From Trichoplusia ni (lineage: Eukaryota; Arthropoda; Insecta; Lepidoptera; Noctuidae), in assembly GCF_003590095.1 (NCBI RefSeq), contig NC_039478.1:17670001-17734000 (forward strand): a stretch of 64,000 bases of DNA, given 5' to 3'. The notes below the pieces were generated by a model, which did not search any database, was not told the origin of the DNA, and worked only from the letters and a program-made list of their open reading frames with translations. The translations under genes were made by a program, and so were the position numbers. Each line of letters begins with the position of its first letter. Position 1 is the stretch's first letter. Of the stretch, positions 11,200 to 24,077 are shown piece by piece.

Positions 11200-14100
11200 C
11201 AACCATTTTGTACGCGCAAACTTTGAGGTTTTGTAAGTTAATGTGTAAATATCAGCCCAGCTGTTCATTTAAAATATGAATTTAGAACATAAATAAGATT
11301 TTTTTTCAAGATTTATGACATCTGGCGGAAATCATCATAGACAGAAAATGTCATGCTATGTTTAGATATCAATAACGTAAACATATTTTGTCACTTATTA
11401 TAATATATTAATTTGGGTTAAATGGGCCAATTTTAAGAAACGATAATGTTTTCACGGAATTTTAGCCACAGATAATTAAAAGTTGGCCGTCTGCCAAAGC
11501 TTGGTGTTTAGTTACAACATACGTCTCCTGCTAGGCAAGGGCCTCTACCCATATGGGAAAGGTTTGAGCAATGATTACAACGCTAGACGATTAAAATGAA
11601 GGGTGTAATAAGAAATAATTATACACTCTTTGAATCACATAAAATTTTTCGATTATAAGTTATACTAGCTAGCTCACCGACTTTGTCTTACAATTAAACA
11701 TAAAAGCCAAACAACCACATCAGACACAATCTTAATAAGATATCCCACAATCTCACATTCCTTATCTTACCGACCGGAGTAATAACAACAATTGCAAATA
11801 CCAAGGGTTGAAATATCTCGGTAATGTTGGCCTGCCGGGTAAAACCAGATCACCGATAATTTGACAATCCGCTCTGGAATTTCAATTTAATTATTTAAGG
11901 GTCGAAATCAATGAATTCCTTTATAAATTCTAAACCAAATGATCTCTCACAATTTAATTTAATTGGGTCTGAGAAATTCTGAAAGATTAAACCTTTTTTT
12001 TGAGTGGACTTAATCGAAAAATTTGATACTGTAGGAATGTCTATTCTGTTTTTGACTCATTAAGAACGATGACAATTTTTAATAGTTATGTTGATAATAA
12101 TCTAGTCTTATTATAATTGTCATGATGATTGATTGAGGTTGAAATAAATAACCACTGCTTCCACTTACCTCAAATGATTTCAAGAATTCCATTAAAACTA
12201 GAAACATATGTTTTACGTACAAAAATCCCAAATATAACCATTGTTGGCCTCCAAAGAAAACACAACAAATCAATAATTCGAACTTTAATGTTTATTCGAT
12301 AAATCAACGTGGTACTCTTAACCATAAAACAGTTTTGTAACCCACATTTTTAATTACACTCACATACCAGTAAAACTCGAAGTAAGGAAAATTGTATTAT
12401 ATGTACTGCACTTAAAATGACCAATGAAATAGTTATATAACCAAACTATCTACTTTACTTTACATTCAATCGATACTATAAAGTAGTAAAAAAGTTGTCA
12501 ATCCCTAAAAGGTCTGTCACTGCTATAAGGATAGAAATTGATCAAATCGATCAAAGCAGTAAAATTTAGGCAACAGCAGTTTTAACTTATTTCCTTCTCT
12601 ATGACTACGTCACGCAGTGAATAAAAAAAAATAACTTCTATAAAAAGGTTTTTTTGGAATAAATCTTTTAGATTAAGTAAATTCAAATAATTCTAAACTC
12701 GATGGTGTTTATTAGCGAAGCTCCTACATATGGCCACCTTCCAGCTCCAGCATCAGATCAGCTCTATGGCATACTTATCATAATATTTTATATTCAACGC
12801 ATTTATACAACATGCGAAGTAAGACCTTATATAAGATACCTTCGGGCTTTAGAAAAAAAAGCCATTACTTTAAAATCCAAATCAAGGCTCTTAATTTTTT
12901 TTTTATCGCTCTTTTAAAAAAAAAATACAGTATTGGCTGTACAATACATACAATATGTCTTACCTAACATTATAAATGTATGCAACAATAGCATAAAATA
13001 GAAAAAAAAATGTGATAGTTATTTTATTTATCATTAAACAGCAATAATTTAATTCGATAGTTCCATATTTACGATTATAGCTGACATGATTACGCTTAAA
13101 CAATAACATAAATCTCATCATTACCTACTCACGTTAATGACATATCGTAATGTATATTTATCACCAGAAGTAATCGTTAATTGTGTTTATAGTTTCTAGT
13201 GGTCTGTGATAAAAGTTATCCTACCGGTAGAATTGAGAACTAGTCTTTCTTGTATCGGTAAAAACAGATTTTAAAAATAACTAGGTCATAATTCCTAAAT
13301 TAAAGAAAAAGTTAGTGTATGCTTAAAATGTGATTTTATTGAACGCTGTATACGATACATTATTTTACGTACGACGTGCTATTTCTAAGAACCCAACCCT
13401 TTTGGAGTAACAATGTGATTTTTAAGGTACACGTACTGTCTTAATTATTCTTAGACACTACAAACAAACGGTGAAGGAAAATAACGCAATAAAAACACGA
13501 CGACCCAATATTGAAATTTGAAACCACCAAATCGCAGTGAACTAGCGTGTTCATCAATGCTCGTACCTTCTATATATGGGAGTAGGCCTACTTCTAAAAC
13601 TGAAAAGTAAATAAACTGGTATTGTTATAAGACCTTGAACGAATTTGATCAAATATTATCTGCCAATATTTATGGAAGACAAGGTCTCTAATAATTTTTC
13701 CATGTCAAGATACATGTTTTTTATAACCCGTCTAGCAACACATAACGCACGTATAAAGTTATGAACCGCGTCATAAAAGTGTCAATTTCTGTCTCACCCT
13801 ATCACTCACATAATTATCTTCCTATATATAAGTAGTCTTTACAGTAAGAGTGCTTATAGAGTTAACAAAAAAGCCGGCAATTTTCAATCAACAAGACTCT
13901 GTTTCAGAAGGTTTCTGAAACTCGAATACATAAAACATTGAACTGGCAGCTACTCCACACGGTCATCATAATACCCCATCACTGTTATTTCACTGGTAAT
14001 TCAAATTCTATGAGCAACATAAATCCCGCCGATATGCCTGCGGGGAGACATTTTGGCTCAATTTCAAACTAGACACGAACAAAGCTGCCGAAATCCCAAT

Positions 14101-14353
14101 AATGGAAACATTATTTCGGCAACTGTGCAAGGAGAATATTCTTAAAAACTTAGAATGAATTTCTTTCAAAAATTTCCATTTTCCCGTCGCCTCCTTGACA
14201 TGGTTTAAAATTTGAAACCAAAGTGTATTCTTTTTTTTTCCTTACTTCCAACAAGGGCTGTAAGCGTGCAAGATCATCAAGAGTCATACATAATTAAAAT
14301 GAGTGAAATAGTTTAGTTGCGAAAGTTTTGTTTTATTTTTTTCTGTCCCACTG
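11200..14353. other. AT-rich intergenic sequence
   Basis: There is no supported gene. Open frames are short, of biased composition and without motifs. A small inverted repeat (gtttcagaa / ttctgaaac) lies at about 13899-13919. I saw nothing else that I can name. Confidence 0.5.
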
Positions 14354-14368
14354 TAGACGCTGTTAGCC
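14354..14368. repeat. Target-site duplication, left copy
   Basis: The 15 bp tagacgctgttagcc are repeated exactly at 16332-16346 and bracket the R1-clade element. The duplication defines both element ends to the base. Confidence 0.9.
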
Positions 14369-14728
14369 TTTTTTTTTTTTTTTTGTTTAGGCGGGGGAAT
14401 CCTCATGGACACCCACTCCCTCGGGGGAGGAAATGGGTAGTGTCAGACTTTTACTGACTAAACCTGAACCGCCGTGCTACGTCATCCGCGTTGTTGTGTC
14501 GGTGTATGGCAATGCGTTGCAATCCTTCATACACCGACCGCGGGCTTCCACCGGCCAGTAATGTGGGCCGGTAGGTCACTTTCTTGTGTTGTGTGGAGGC
14601 CGACGTGTAAAGAGCGTCGGCCTCCTCGCCTCATATTGGGACCGCATCCATAGCACCGAATGTGGCCCCCCGCCGTGGGTAATATACTCGGACGACAGAC
14701 ACCCCCGTGCCGTCGCCCAGAACCCTAG

Positions 14729-15755
14729 TTAGGGCGGGAGAGCGCGCTCATGCGCGGCTCTGCGCCGCCCCACTCGACGTCGGCGTATGGCGGGCGCGCT
14801 GGGGTCAGTTTCCCGAACGCGCTCCGCCGCCTCCTTCTGTGACATCACTGTTTCACAGAAGGAGGCCAATGCATCCCACGCCGCCCGGCTGCCGATCGCT
14901 GCAGCGATGACAGCCGACAACTCGGCGACGTTCACTCCACCCAGCGCAGACACAAGTTCGGCGCGAGGCTCCGCAAAGACCGGACATGCGGCCAGTGTGT
15001 GAAGTGCGGTGTCATCCGCGTCACCGCACTGATGACACACTGTGGTGACCTCCCTTCGAGCCACCCGAAACAGGTAGTGCCCGAAGGCACCGTGTCCGGT
15101 CAGCATCTGCGTGAGGCGGTACGTCAAAACACCGTACCGCCTCTCCACCCACTGTTGGAGATGTGGGCGGATTGCCTCCACCGTAGCCCGCCCCGCCGTC
15201 GGATTGGCGAGCCTTAGTTCCCAATTCCGGAATGCGACGAGGCGGGCTTGTCTGCGCCAGGTCTCACGCTGCCCCGGCGAGGGTTCGATGCCCCGAGACC
15301 GGAGCGCAGTGCAGCGGGTGTATAGGTCCGCTAGCACACTCGCATCCAAATCCCAGGGCGGGATTCCCGCCAAGGCGCACGATGCCTCACGTCCGAAGGT
15401 GCGGTAGGCCCGGACGATCCTGTTGGTAACCACCCGCTGTGCACCAAGCAGAACCGCCCTGTTCCTAGGCGTTAAACTACCGCACCATATGGGTGCGCCG
15501 TACAGGGCCATCGGCCTAATGACCCCTGCGTAAAGCCGGCGACACCCAACGTCTGGGCCCCCGACGTTCGGCAGGAGCCTTCCGAGAGCGGCTGCGGCGA
15601 CTTGGAGCCTTGGTGCCAGCCGCTTAAAATGCTCCCGGAAGCTCATCCGTCCGTCGAGGACCAGGCCGAGATACTTCATCGTGCCCGACAGTGGGATCCT
15701 TGCGTCCTCCACTGTCAGGCACGTGTCCATCTGGGGTTGGCTCCGGGGCCGTGCA
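14729..15755 (-). pseudogene. ORF2 C-terminal half with CCHC motif, second frame
   Basis: After the frameshift the protein continues with MKYLGLVLDGRMSF (RT thumb region) and RLYAGVIRPMALYGAPIW, both typical of R1/Jockey-type ORF2 proteins. It then reaches the C-terminal zinc-knuckle-like VCHQCGDADDTALHTLAAC (C-x2-C-x8-H-x4-C). An Arg-rich tail precedes the stop. The open frame extends upstream of the frameshift as an out-of-frame shadow (15756-15853), which I excluded. Host function is not expected. Confidence 0.8.
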
Positions 15756-16331
15756 ACATCAGAGCTTCGGTTTTCCCCAGAGCCACGTCCAAGCCGAGCA
15801 TCCGGATGCGACCTACAACCACCTGGACGCCGCAGGTCGCACGCCGGATGCATTCCCGGGGGTCAGAACCCGAGGCTAAAATTAGGGTATCGTCCGCGTA
15901 GCAGACGACCCGCATACCAGAGAGGAGGGCCCCTCTGAGGGCCCAATCGTACCCGATGTTCCACAGGAGGGGTCCTAGGACTGACCCCTGCGGAACACCG
16001 CACCCCGTTTCGTACCTCTGCAGGCCTGTCTGCGACGCGAACGAAATGTCACGTCCGGTGAGGTAGTCCGCCACGACGTGCTGCAGGTAGAGCGGCACCC
16101 CATGATATCGAAGTGCCGACTCTATGCACTGATGCGGCAACGAGTTGAAGGCATTGGCGATGTCGAGCGAAACCGCCAACGCCAACCCTTTTCGTGCCGC
16201 CGCATCCGTGGCGAACCGTCTGACCACGTCTAAGGCGTCCATTGTGGACCGCCCCGCCCTAAAACCGTATTGCGACTCCGACAGATTCGGACCCGTCCCG
16301 GTCAAGTGCCGGACGATGCGGGCAGCTATGA
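15742..16331 (-). pseudogene. ORF2 reverse transcriptase core, frameshifted fragment
   Basis: The frame runs from the truncated 5' end of the insertion. It contains the RT finger motif SQYGFRAGRSTMDAL, palm motif A (SLDIANAFNSL), motif B (GVPQGSVLGPLLW) and the catalytic box CYADDTLIL, with YADD at about 15889-15900. This is the core of a target-primed reverse transcriptase. The frame is lost at about 15742-15755, after HGPG, where the continuation moves to another frame. An ATG inside the fragment (16303-16305) is not a real start; the protein was cut by 5' truncation. Confidence 0.85.
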
Positions 16332-16346
16332 TAGACGCTGTTAGCC
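16332..16346. repeat. Target-site duplication, right copy
   Basis: This is the exact second copy of the 15-bp target site at 14354-14368. Confidence 0.9.
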
Positions 16347-16599
16347 TGCTTTCATTTGGCTCTGATTAGGGTTATAACGTTTCATTTTTTTGTGAGGAGT
16401 CAGATTATCCCGCCGAATCCATATAATCTGACATGGATGAAACTGTTTGACTATTTAGCATATGGACTAACCATAGAGGACACTTATCCGACCTACGTGA
16501 TTAAAGAACATTTTGCTAAAATCAAAATCGATGACAATAAATCAACTTCACACTGTCATCGAAATGAAATCACGTGTTGAAATTACAATCAAATCTATT

Positions 16600-16790
16600 C
16601 ATAAATTACATCATGTTTCCCCCACAAAATATCTTGTAGAGTGACAGCATGTGGTACTAATCGGCAAAGTTTCCCAGTAACTGGCTGGCGTCTGGCCGGG
16701 ATCATTATACGCAGACCAAGAATTGCATAACGTTTAAGATCCCTTGACACGTTTTGGTGACTTGCCTTAACTTCGGACGGAGATTTTGCA
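16600..16790 (+). repeat. Dispersed repeat, copy A
   Basis: It shares the ordered phrases 'agtttcccagtaactgg', 'tggccgggatcattatacg' and 'cgttttggtgacttgcc' with 28845-29000. The spacing is similar, so the two are diverged copies of one repeat. I recall similar text from moth non-coding DNA but cannot name the family. The 131-codon minus-strand frame across it has no recognisable domain and I do not call it a gene. Confidence 0.45.
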
Positions 16791-16799
16791 TTTTGGGTT

Positions 16800-19700
16800 A
16801 TGCATGTTAGAATGTGACTGAAAATTCGAATTGAGGATGAAAAGTGCCAGGAAATATTATAATAAAATGTGTGAAATGAAATGTGTGCTCTGTGTGAGTC
16901 TGTCATCTTCGTTCCTTCTAGTCTAAAGTTATATTTTAGCGAGTACGAAAAACGAATAAATGTTAGAGCTATTCCGTTTAGAAATCCCACGGTGTGAAGT
17001 CTTTTGAAAATAGAATTTGCAAATGGCTTCCCTATAGAAACTCATCACAAAAGTAGTTCTACGAAATACTCTATTGATGCTTCTTGGTAACATAAATATC
17101 GAATTCATTTTTATGAAAATCTAAAAGAAACTTATCGTCATTTCATTTTCAAAGCAAATCTCGAACATGGAAAATCTAATTTCGAATCGAACGCCCATTG
17201 GATACTGGATAATGAGTACCTCGTATGCAGAAAATTAATTCACGGTTACCCCTCATGCAAGTACGTCCTTTTAATTTTTTTATCCAATCAGACTGTCCCT
17301 TTGTGAGCTCTCTCGAGTCTGCTCTCAATCCATTCACAATCTATTTAATCGTGCAAACTTCATCAAAAATTATAGCGAGATTGAGAATAGCAAAAAAACT
17401 ACGGAATCGTTAACTTGCTAAATGTATATCTATGCTTTCTAGTTTCACTTGCCTTGTTCCATTTTAAATTTTGACCAGCGATGTTATATAGCTTGTAGTT
17501 AAAGTATATAGCCTTCGTCGAGCCTTGGGCTATCAGACACAAAATATGATTTCTAATCTAACTAATGGCTTCATAAATTGGCGCCTAAAAACTTTTCGGC
17601 CTCACTTTTTTATTACACGTTTAGCTATCAAGGAGAACAAAGTGTATTGTCACAATGTTTTAACTTTTCTTGGAATTAATTAGAGAGCTATCGGAAATTA
17701 TTGAATTACACTATTTTTTTATAAGTGCGCCGAGTTTTAAAAAAGAAAATATTTTGATTACTCAAAATAGGTTCTTTTTTAAAGACAGTTAAGCTACTTT
17801 TATACATCGTGATTTTTTTGTCGTCTTACAAAAGTAGCACAGTTCATGTATCCAATAAAAAACCACGGTATACACCTCTTTTAACAAAAAACTACAGACA
17901 AAGTAATTATTAGACACCTAAGTTTAGATTTTTTAGTATCTATAAATAATAATAACCGCACTCCTCTCCGTATTTCTCAAAAACCAACCAAACACCAAAC
18001 AAAAATACTTTACACTTTTATTTATAATAATCAAAGTAAATCAAATACGAGGGTCTTTCTCATAGCCATTGCAAAGCCAGAAGAAAAAAGTCCACTTTCT
18101 AAAAATACATTTTCTAAGAAATAAAACACTGACTGCCCGACACAAACAAACTTATACTAATTGGATAATTGTCGAAAAATGGCCGACCGACACGCGAACC
18201 AATTTAGGTAATGGAAACAATAAGATCGTTTAAAAATTGTTTTCCTTCAACTTCTTATAAGACAAGAAAAATAGGATTAATCTGTATTTCAGGGCATTTA
18301 TTTTTAGGATATTTAATAAACTTTGTTTGAACTTGTCAGTACACCAGGTTACAATCTCGATCATGGTATACCCAAAATATTGTCCATTATTACACCTTTC
18401 TAAAAAAATACAGGAAAACTATAAAAAAGGGACACTTAATATTATTATAAAACATACATCAAAAAGTCCGTCTTGTCCAATCATTGCGGCTCAAAATAGT
18501 AATTAGGAGAAAACAATTTGAAATTTAGAGATAGCCCCGGAATAAACTATGTTACTAGCCAATTTGAGTTTAATTCGCGCAAAATGGTTATGTGCTACTA
18601 AGTTTTCTCATTAATTTGACTTAATTTGCAAATTTCTCGAATGAACAAACCAAATAGGGTAATTGCTATACTTTCTGTCGTTTCGGGAACTGGGGAAATT
18701 AAAGCGTGTTTTGTTTTGGCATACCTTAAAATTTTATGAAGTGTAAAACTTATAAGAGAATTCATTCCATTCAAAACACACACGAAAGTTTCCTAAACCA
18801 GCATTATATCTTGCTTAAATAAAAAACAATGTGAAGTCGATATCGCTGCAAAAGATTTGAACAAAATATTGCAATTTTGATAGGGGAATGACTTTGCCTG
18901 GTTTATGATTACGTTCCAAAATACTCTTTATCGATATTGTAATAAGGCTCATCACGGAATAAATACTCCGTACCAATATGAGTACATCAACAAACATTCA
19001 AACATAGAGTTCAAGATCTCATATTTGTTTCCGAAACTACCTTCCAATTGATCTGGGACTGCAGCCATCGCATCGGGTTGACTTGAGTCACGAGTAATAA
19101 CGGTTCAAACTTAACTGATTGAGTGCAAGAACCTCGGGATCAATTAATGTAGATCGGAAGCCAAGTTTCCAGTTTCCATGTTGGATTATAAGGAACGTAG
19201 CAAATGTTTGCTGCAACTGAGCAATGACCTGAACCGATTTCAATGCTATCGAAGTTTCTATATTTACTAATACGACCCAAAATCGTCGTTAAATATAATC
19301 TAGGGATTTTCACAAGAACGAAAAATAAGTCAAAATAAAATAAAATATGGGAAAAGATTAAGTAATTTGTAAAATCGTGAAGACAACTGCATATTTAAAT
19401 TCACTTAAGAATCTAAGTGGGTTGTTATTCTTATTAAAATAGAGCACTTTTAATGAATCATTTTTTGTTAGTTACAACTTCGACTTCATCGCATCACCAA
19501 AATAACAAAACTCCTCGACTCAGTTTCAAACATAAAGTCTGACTAATCTAGATCAAACAGGTTTTATACAGACGACATCTGTTACTCACTTAAAAGAATT
19601 TGTAAAACATTAATGGAAAGCAGACCTTAAAAGTTTGATGTTTAATATAAATTCTCCAAGTTTTCCACATTAAATTATGGTAATCGTGACCCCAGAAACT

Positions 19701-20510
19701 TGTTACTGAGGTAACACTTATGTTATTTCTACCTTTTTACAGCTTCTTTTATTCAAGAGATAATATTTTATATTTCTCAAAAATTGGTACACGGAAACTT
19801 AATTTAAGAATGATAAAACTTTTTGAATATTCAATGTTTGGTGTTAATATTTTTATTTATAAACGTTTCATAGGCTTGGTTTAGGTACTTAGGTAGTTTG
19901 TAAATATTTGAATAACATTTTTGAAAAATAAAATTACCTACCATTCTTTAAAACTGTTCGGTTCTTCTACTAGCATTATATCAGATGCCTTTCTTCTGAT
20001 ATGAAACCAAATAAAAGACTTGAAAACCTAGGAACCCGGAAAGCCTAAATTAAAAGTTCAAAAGCACGAATGGAACACTACAACAAAAAAAAAACAAAAG
20101 TGACTACTATAATGAGCCGTACTTTTAATTAAAGAGCTGTTTATTTAAATCTTCCAGTTTCAATAATAAGCTCTAGTACTCGGGACGGGCACTACAAATA
20201 ACGTACTTAATGCTGTCTACGTGACTTCACTAGGACGCGGAAGATTTTCCTTTTTAAAACAACATAGTGTCCGCTGTACCTAGCTCTATAAACGATCACA
20301 CCCCGACACTGTCGGGGAGCCTAGAGTTATATTATTACAGTTGACGAAAAGAGATATAGCTCTATCCCGTATGGTACGCCGTCACGTGACTACTGCAATA
20401 GTATTACCTTAAGACCGGTAGGCCTGACCGCGTGCAGCTCTGTCGGCTAATACCATTCATAAAAGACTACAACTAGAAAAGAAGACTACAACTTTAAATT
20501 AAACTGACTT
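16800..20510. other. AT-rich intergenic sequence
   Basis: There is no supported gene or RNA. At 20301-20317 there is a GC-rich perfect mini-hairpin (ccccgaca-c-tgtcgggg), in a locally GC-richer stretch (about 20160-20460) that also contains the palindromic E-box gtcacgtgac. No open frame there carries a known motif. Confidence 0.45.
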
Positions 20511-20516
20511 CACGGA

Positions 20517-20640
20517 TAGCTGAGTAGTTGAGGTCACCACGCCAAACTCCTTGAGCGCGACCGTGACGTGTCACGGGTTTAATCGACTCGTAGGATATGC
20601 GTTTGTATGATCCAAAAATGTTTGTCGTGAGTCTGAGTTT
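20517..20640 (+). repeat. tRNA-derived SINE copy
   Basis: It begins ggatagctgagtagttgagg, followed by tcaccacgccaaac, a B-box-like acgggtttaatcg and 'atgatccaaaaatgtttgtc' then 'tgagtctgag'. This order matches the copies at 26.6 kb (plus), 42.8 kb (plus), 5.8 kb (minus) and 55.6 kb (minus). It is degraded from the inferred RNA polymerase III promoter pattern. Confidence 0.6.
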
Positions 20641-21949
20641 AGTGAGTTTTTATGCGCGTGACTTTATTCATTTTTTTTTTTCAATAAATAAGCATAATAT
20701 AAGAACTTATTTCCGAAGAACTCATTGGTCCTATTGTTTTGAATTTCTTGAATAACCGCTTGGTTGGTACAGTGGCACTTCTATTGTTTTCTGAAAATAT
20801 TAGATATTAAATTTCACGTTGGACCGTGCGCAGACATTTATTACACAATATTCTCATATTCATGATCTACAGGACTCGTGGGTGTACAGTGCATTCAAAA
20901 CAGTTGTTTTTGTCCTTTAGATACCTCTTATTAGTATATTATTTTGGAATTGTAACAGTACAAAAACTTTTTCCTACCTGGTTAAAGATTTCTCCTTTGT
21001 TTTCTCAACCTCGATAGTCTCTGCTACGAGTAAGTCTAAGTTTATAAAGCTATCAAACAAGAATTTTTGACTCCTGCTTTCAAACCTCTCATGATTTACT
21101 ATGATCAAGGCACTAAAAACTTGAACATAAAATCTTTGTACCTAAAGAATTGATGACACCAAAACATCGACTTCACATCTATTCTCGACACTCATTTTTC
21201 TCGACCTCGGAGATAGAAAAATGTGTTTTAGAAATCCTAGAAGAAGTGAAGTTACTGATTTTAAAGAGAAAACAAAGTCACCGCATCAGCAGTTCACGAC
21301 TCTGAAGTACAATCGGTAACAAAAGTCGTTACATTACGTCGCTCAAAATCGGCGCTAAAAATGAAACCACATATTTTAAGCCACTGTGTGCCTTGTATTT
21401 GAAAGCTTATTGTAACTTAAGATATTGGACAAATATAAAGAGAGTGCAAACTGCGGTTACGGCACAAATACCGACAGTCAGAATAATAATATCTATATTC
21501 CAAAAATGGACAATTTCAATTTTGGATTATATTGGTATTTATTTACTTTCTTATGATAACCGATGTTGTATCCTAGCAAAAAGCATTAACTAGCCAATTA
21601 TATGTGTCAAAGTGTTTAAAAGACCTGATTACACTAAAGGCTTTCTTTATCGAGTGTACTTCAAAACTCGATAGTTTCAAAATGGTCTCGATTGTCTTAC
21701 AAACGCTTCCTACCAGTGTTCGGTTTCTAGAAGTTTCTTTATCATGCAACTTTCATTCGATTTATCGTTTACGTACTAGCTTCTGCACTTTAGCACCGAG
21801 TTTAAGCTCGAACAACGTCGTAGAATATTTAAGTTTGTTCTCACAGAAAAAGTTTTTTTTTATAAAATTTGTAAGAAAAATTGGATTAAAAAGGCTTGGA
21901 GCGAAAACTAGAATGTTTAAATATCTTAAAAACAGACAAGGCGATTTTC
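20641..21949. other. AT-rich intergenic sequence
   Basis: No gene is supported. The longest open frame in the area (21604-22122, plus) starts at GTG, has no motif and runs into a known repeat, so it was rejected. Confidence 0.5.
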
Positions 21950-22135
21950 GTAGAATCATCATCAGCATTTTGCCATGTACGTTGTGGTCGGCTTCCGCCC
22001 TAATCGAATACAGCTATGTGCCAGTGTTTTGCATAGATAGAGCAACTGCCTATATGACCTCCTCAACCAAAGCAACATTATACCCCTTAGCAAGACTGGT
22101 TGTCATACTTTCTAGCTGCTAACTAGCCGACTGTT
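21950..22135 (-). repeat. Lepidopteran non-LTR-type 3' tail, copy 1
   Basis: On the minus strand it reads taaggggtataatgttgctt, then 'ttgaggaggtcatataggca', 'aaaacactggcacatagctg' and 'ggcggaagccgaccacaacg', and ends in gatgatgat-type sequence. This ordered series is a very common repeat end in moth genomes, associated with RTE-type elements. A second, plus-strand copy is at 56.4-56.6 kb. Confidence 0.6.
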
Positions 22136-22689
22136 AACCACATACAAATTACAGCCGGAACCCACAATTTGACATGTCTGCCGAAACACGGAAGAACTCG
22201 TTATAAGATAGATAGTCACCTATTCACATATTGACCGCATCTACGATCAATGAACTAGTGGAAACCAGAAAAGGTAGAGGTTTTCAAAAAGAGGTCAGCT
22301 CAAATTGAAAAAAAAACTCTTAAGTTTTATTTTCCTGTGTTTCAAAGATTTCCCACAAAGCAAGTGATATAAATTAGACGACTGCTTATTTTAAATACTG
22401 TTTAGATGAAACACTTTTTAATTGCTTTTCTTCTTCATCATTTATTTAATTAATCCATAAAAATAGCTTACGTCTTTATAATTTGCTTTCATACAATTTC
22501 TGCAGACCCATTAAAATCTTTACGATTATTCTTTTAAAGCCCTTCTGACAGTTATCCGATAAATTCCGACTCATGAATATATTTGTTGAGATTGACATTC
22601 TGTTCTTATCTTCATTGGCAAGTGAGTCACGTTTCAATGCGATTAGCAGTTGACTAGATTCTCTTAGATTTACATATATTTTTAAACCC

Positions 22690-22905
22690 CAACGCAAAGG
22701 ACAGGTTTTGTCTGTCTGTGTCTATCTGAATGTCTGCTTTATAGCTCCCGAAAGGATTAAGCGATTTCACTTTAGTTTCTTTCGTATTAATGGTAAAGTA
22801 TGTTGGAGTATTCTTAGACAACCATGTTTGATAAAATTGGTCAAGCAATTAATAATTGTGGTCAATAAATTAATGTTTTTACCGTCAGAAGTTTTAAAAT
22901 GTTTA
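22690..22905 (+). repeat. Degenerate repeat with tctgtctg start
   Basis: The phrases 'tctgtctgtgtctatctg', 'atagctcccgaaaggattaa' and 'gcgatttcactttagtttct' form a recognisable order. A diverged relative is at about 41385-41520, which has 'tatctgtctatggcaccata' and 'gctcccaaatgg'. It has no coding capacity and the class is unknown. Confidence 0.45.
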
Positions 22906-23781
22906 TTTTTACCTTGCTTAATATGTATGTATGTGTTATACTAAGACTGGATTTGTGGTATGGTATTTATGGTAACAGAAGGATATAGCTAAGTCATCAT
23001 GCGTCACTTCTTCCTTCTGTTTGTATTGACAACATGTTGTTATTTGGTGACAAAATTTCCTTGATTTAGTCTTTGAAACCTAAAGGACATGTTTACGTAA
23101 TCGTTGCTAGCTTAGCATAAATACTAGTTCCACCGTTTAGCAAAGTCATTGTATTCATATTTAATTACTTTGATTTATCCTGATTAAATAACACTTCGAA
23201 TATAAAAGACGAATAAAAAAATCAGCCGATAACACAGGGATTCCTCTACTCCTAAAATATTCATTGATAACATCTATTATTATTTCATCTCAATCAAAGT
23301 CGAATTCTAAAAACAAGTTCACTAACAATTTTCAATTCAAATTTTGTTTTTCATACGCAGCTGCGGCGATACAGAAAATGAATTTAAAAACACCGCTATA
23401 ACTGCCGTGAACTGGTTTGATCCGGTTCGAAGTGGTTTAAAGCGGTCACTCGTTTTCATTGTTTCGCACTTTACGATGGAAATGGAAGACTTTTGTGCTT
23501 CACCTGACCTTTATAATTGGTGTTATTGAGAGAGGCCCTATTGTTTTTATTATAAGTGTTTTGTGAAATAAATAAAAAGGAGATTAGATATGTTGTTTTA
23601 TGTTTAAACTTTGCTTTAAATTGTAAACAGTGCTGCGAGAAAGAAAGGGATGAAAGCGGTGAAGTTTCGTAAGTTTGACGCAGGAAAACCTGTACCTAAA
23701 ATTATTTTCGGCATTGACTATTACTTTTACTACTATTTAAAATAAAAAGTTGATCCATAAAACAACAGAATAAAAGCTACC

Positions 23782-23793
23782 TGACTCTATACT
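23782..23793. repeat. Target-site duplication, left copy (RTE 1)
   Basis: The 12 bp tgactctatact are repeated exactly at 24078-24089 and flank the short RTE insertion. Confidence 0.8.
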
Positions 23794-24077
23794 AAGTTCG
23801 AGACGTCGGTGACACCATAATGAGATTGAAGTGGACCTGGGCAGGCCACTTGGCCAGACGAAGTAACGGCAGGTGGACTAAGGCGATGACAGAATGGTGG
23901 CCAAGACAAGGCAAAAGAAGCGTCGGTCGTCCGGGAGCAAGATGGGTCGAAGACATAATAAAGGTCTCGGGTCGTGTCTGGATGTGGCTAGCACAGGACC
24001 ATAGAAATTGGCACGAGAAAGGGGAGGCCTACGCCCAGCAGTGGGAGGATAAAGGCTGTGGATGATGATGATGATGA
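23794..24077 (+). mobile_element. Extremely 5'-truncated RTE-clade retrotransposon
   Basis: This 284-bp insertion is bracketed by a perfect 12-bp target-site duplication. It holds only the last part of an RTE-type ORF2 and ends in a (GAT)n microsatellite tail (about 24060-24080), a usual RTE-clade 3' end. It is more GC-rich than its flanks. Apart from truncation the coding part is intact, which suggests a fairly young insertion. Confidence 0.85.
23796..24065 (+). pseudogene. RTE ORF2 C-terminal fragment
   Basis: The frame contains LKWTWAGHLARR, RWTKAMTEWWPRQGKR, the GRP-x-x-RW motif (VGRPGARWVEDI), a WxxxAxDxxxW series and a final EAYAQQWEDKG. This C-terminal signature is shared by endonuclease-reverse transcriptases of the RTE clade in Lepidoptera. 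The catalytic domains are missing, so it is non-functional. The ATG at 23820 is an internal methionine. Confidence 0.8.

Larger units (their letters stand above)
14369..16331 (-). mobile_element. 5'-truncated R1-clade non-LTR retrotransposon
   Basis: This is a 1963-bp insertion on the minus strand. It ends in a 16-base poly(T) on the plus strand (14369-14384, the poly(A) tail) and is flanked by a perfect 15-bp target-site duplication. It is much more GC-rich than its surroundings. It keeps the 3' half of ORF2, from the N-terminal part of the reverse transcriptase to the C-terminal CCHC motif, plus a 3'UTR of about 344 bp (14385-14728). ORF1, the endonuclease and the promoter are missing because of 5' truncation. 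The RT motifs and the C-terminal cysteine-histidine motif fit the R1 clade, but this copy is not in rDNA. One frameshift breaks ORF2. It is a dead-on-arrival copy. Confidence 0.9.

Noticed and set aside
14707..16369. Several plus-strand open frames across the retrotransposon
   Set aside because: They are antisense shadows of GC-rich ORF2; the RT and CCHC motifs are only on the minus strand.
16595..16990. 131-codon minus-strand open frame
   Set aside because: It crosses a dispersed repeat with a diverged copy at 28.9 kb and has no domain or splice context.
21604..22122. 172-codon plus-strand open frame
   Set aside because: It begins at GTG rather than ATG, has low-complexity composition and no domain. 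Its last third lies in a known repeat tail read on the wrong strand.
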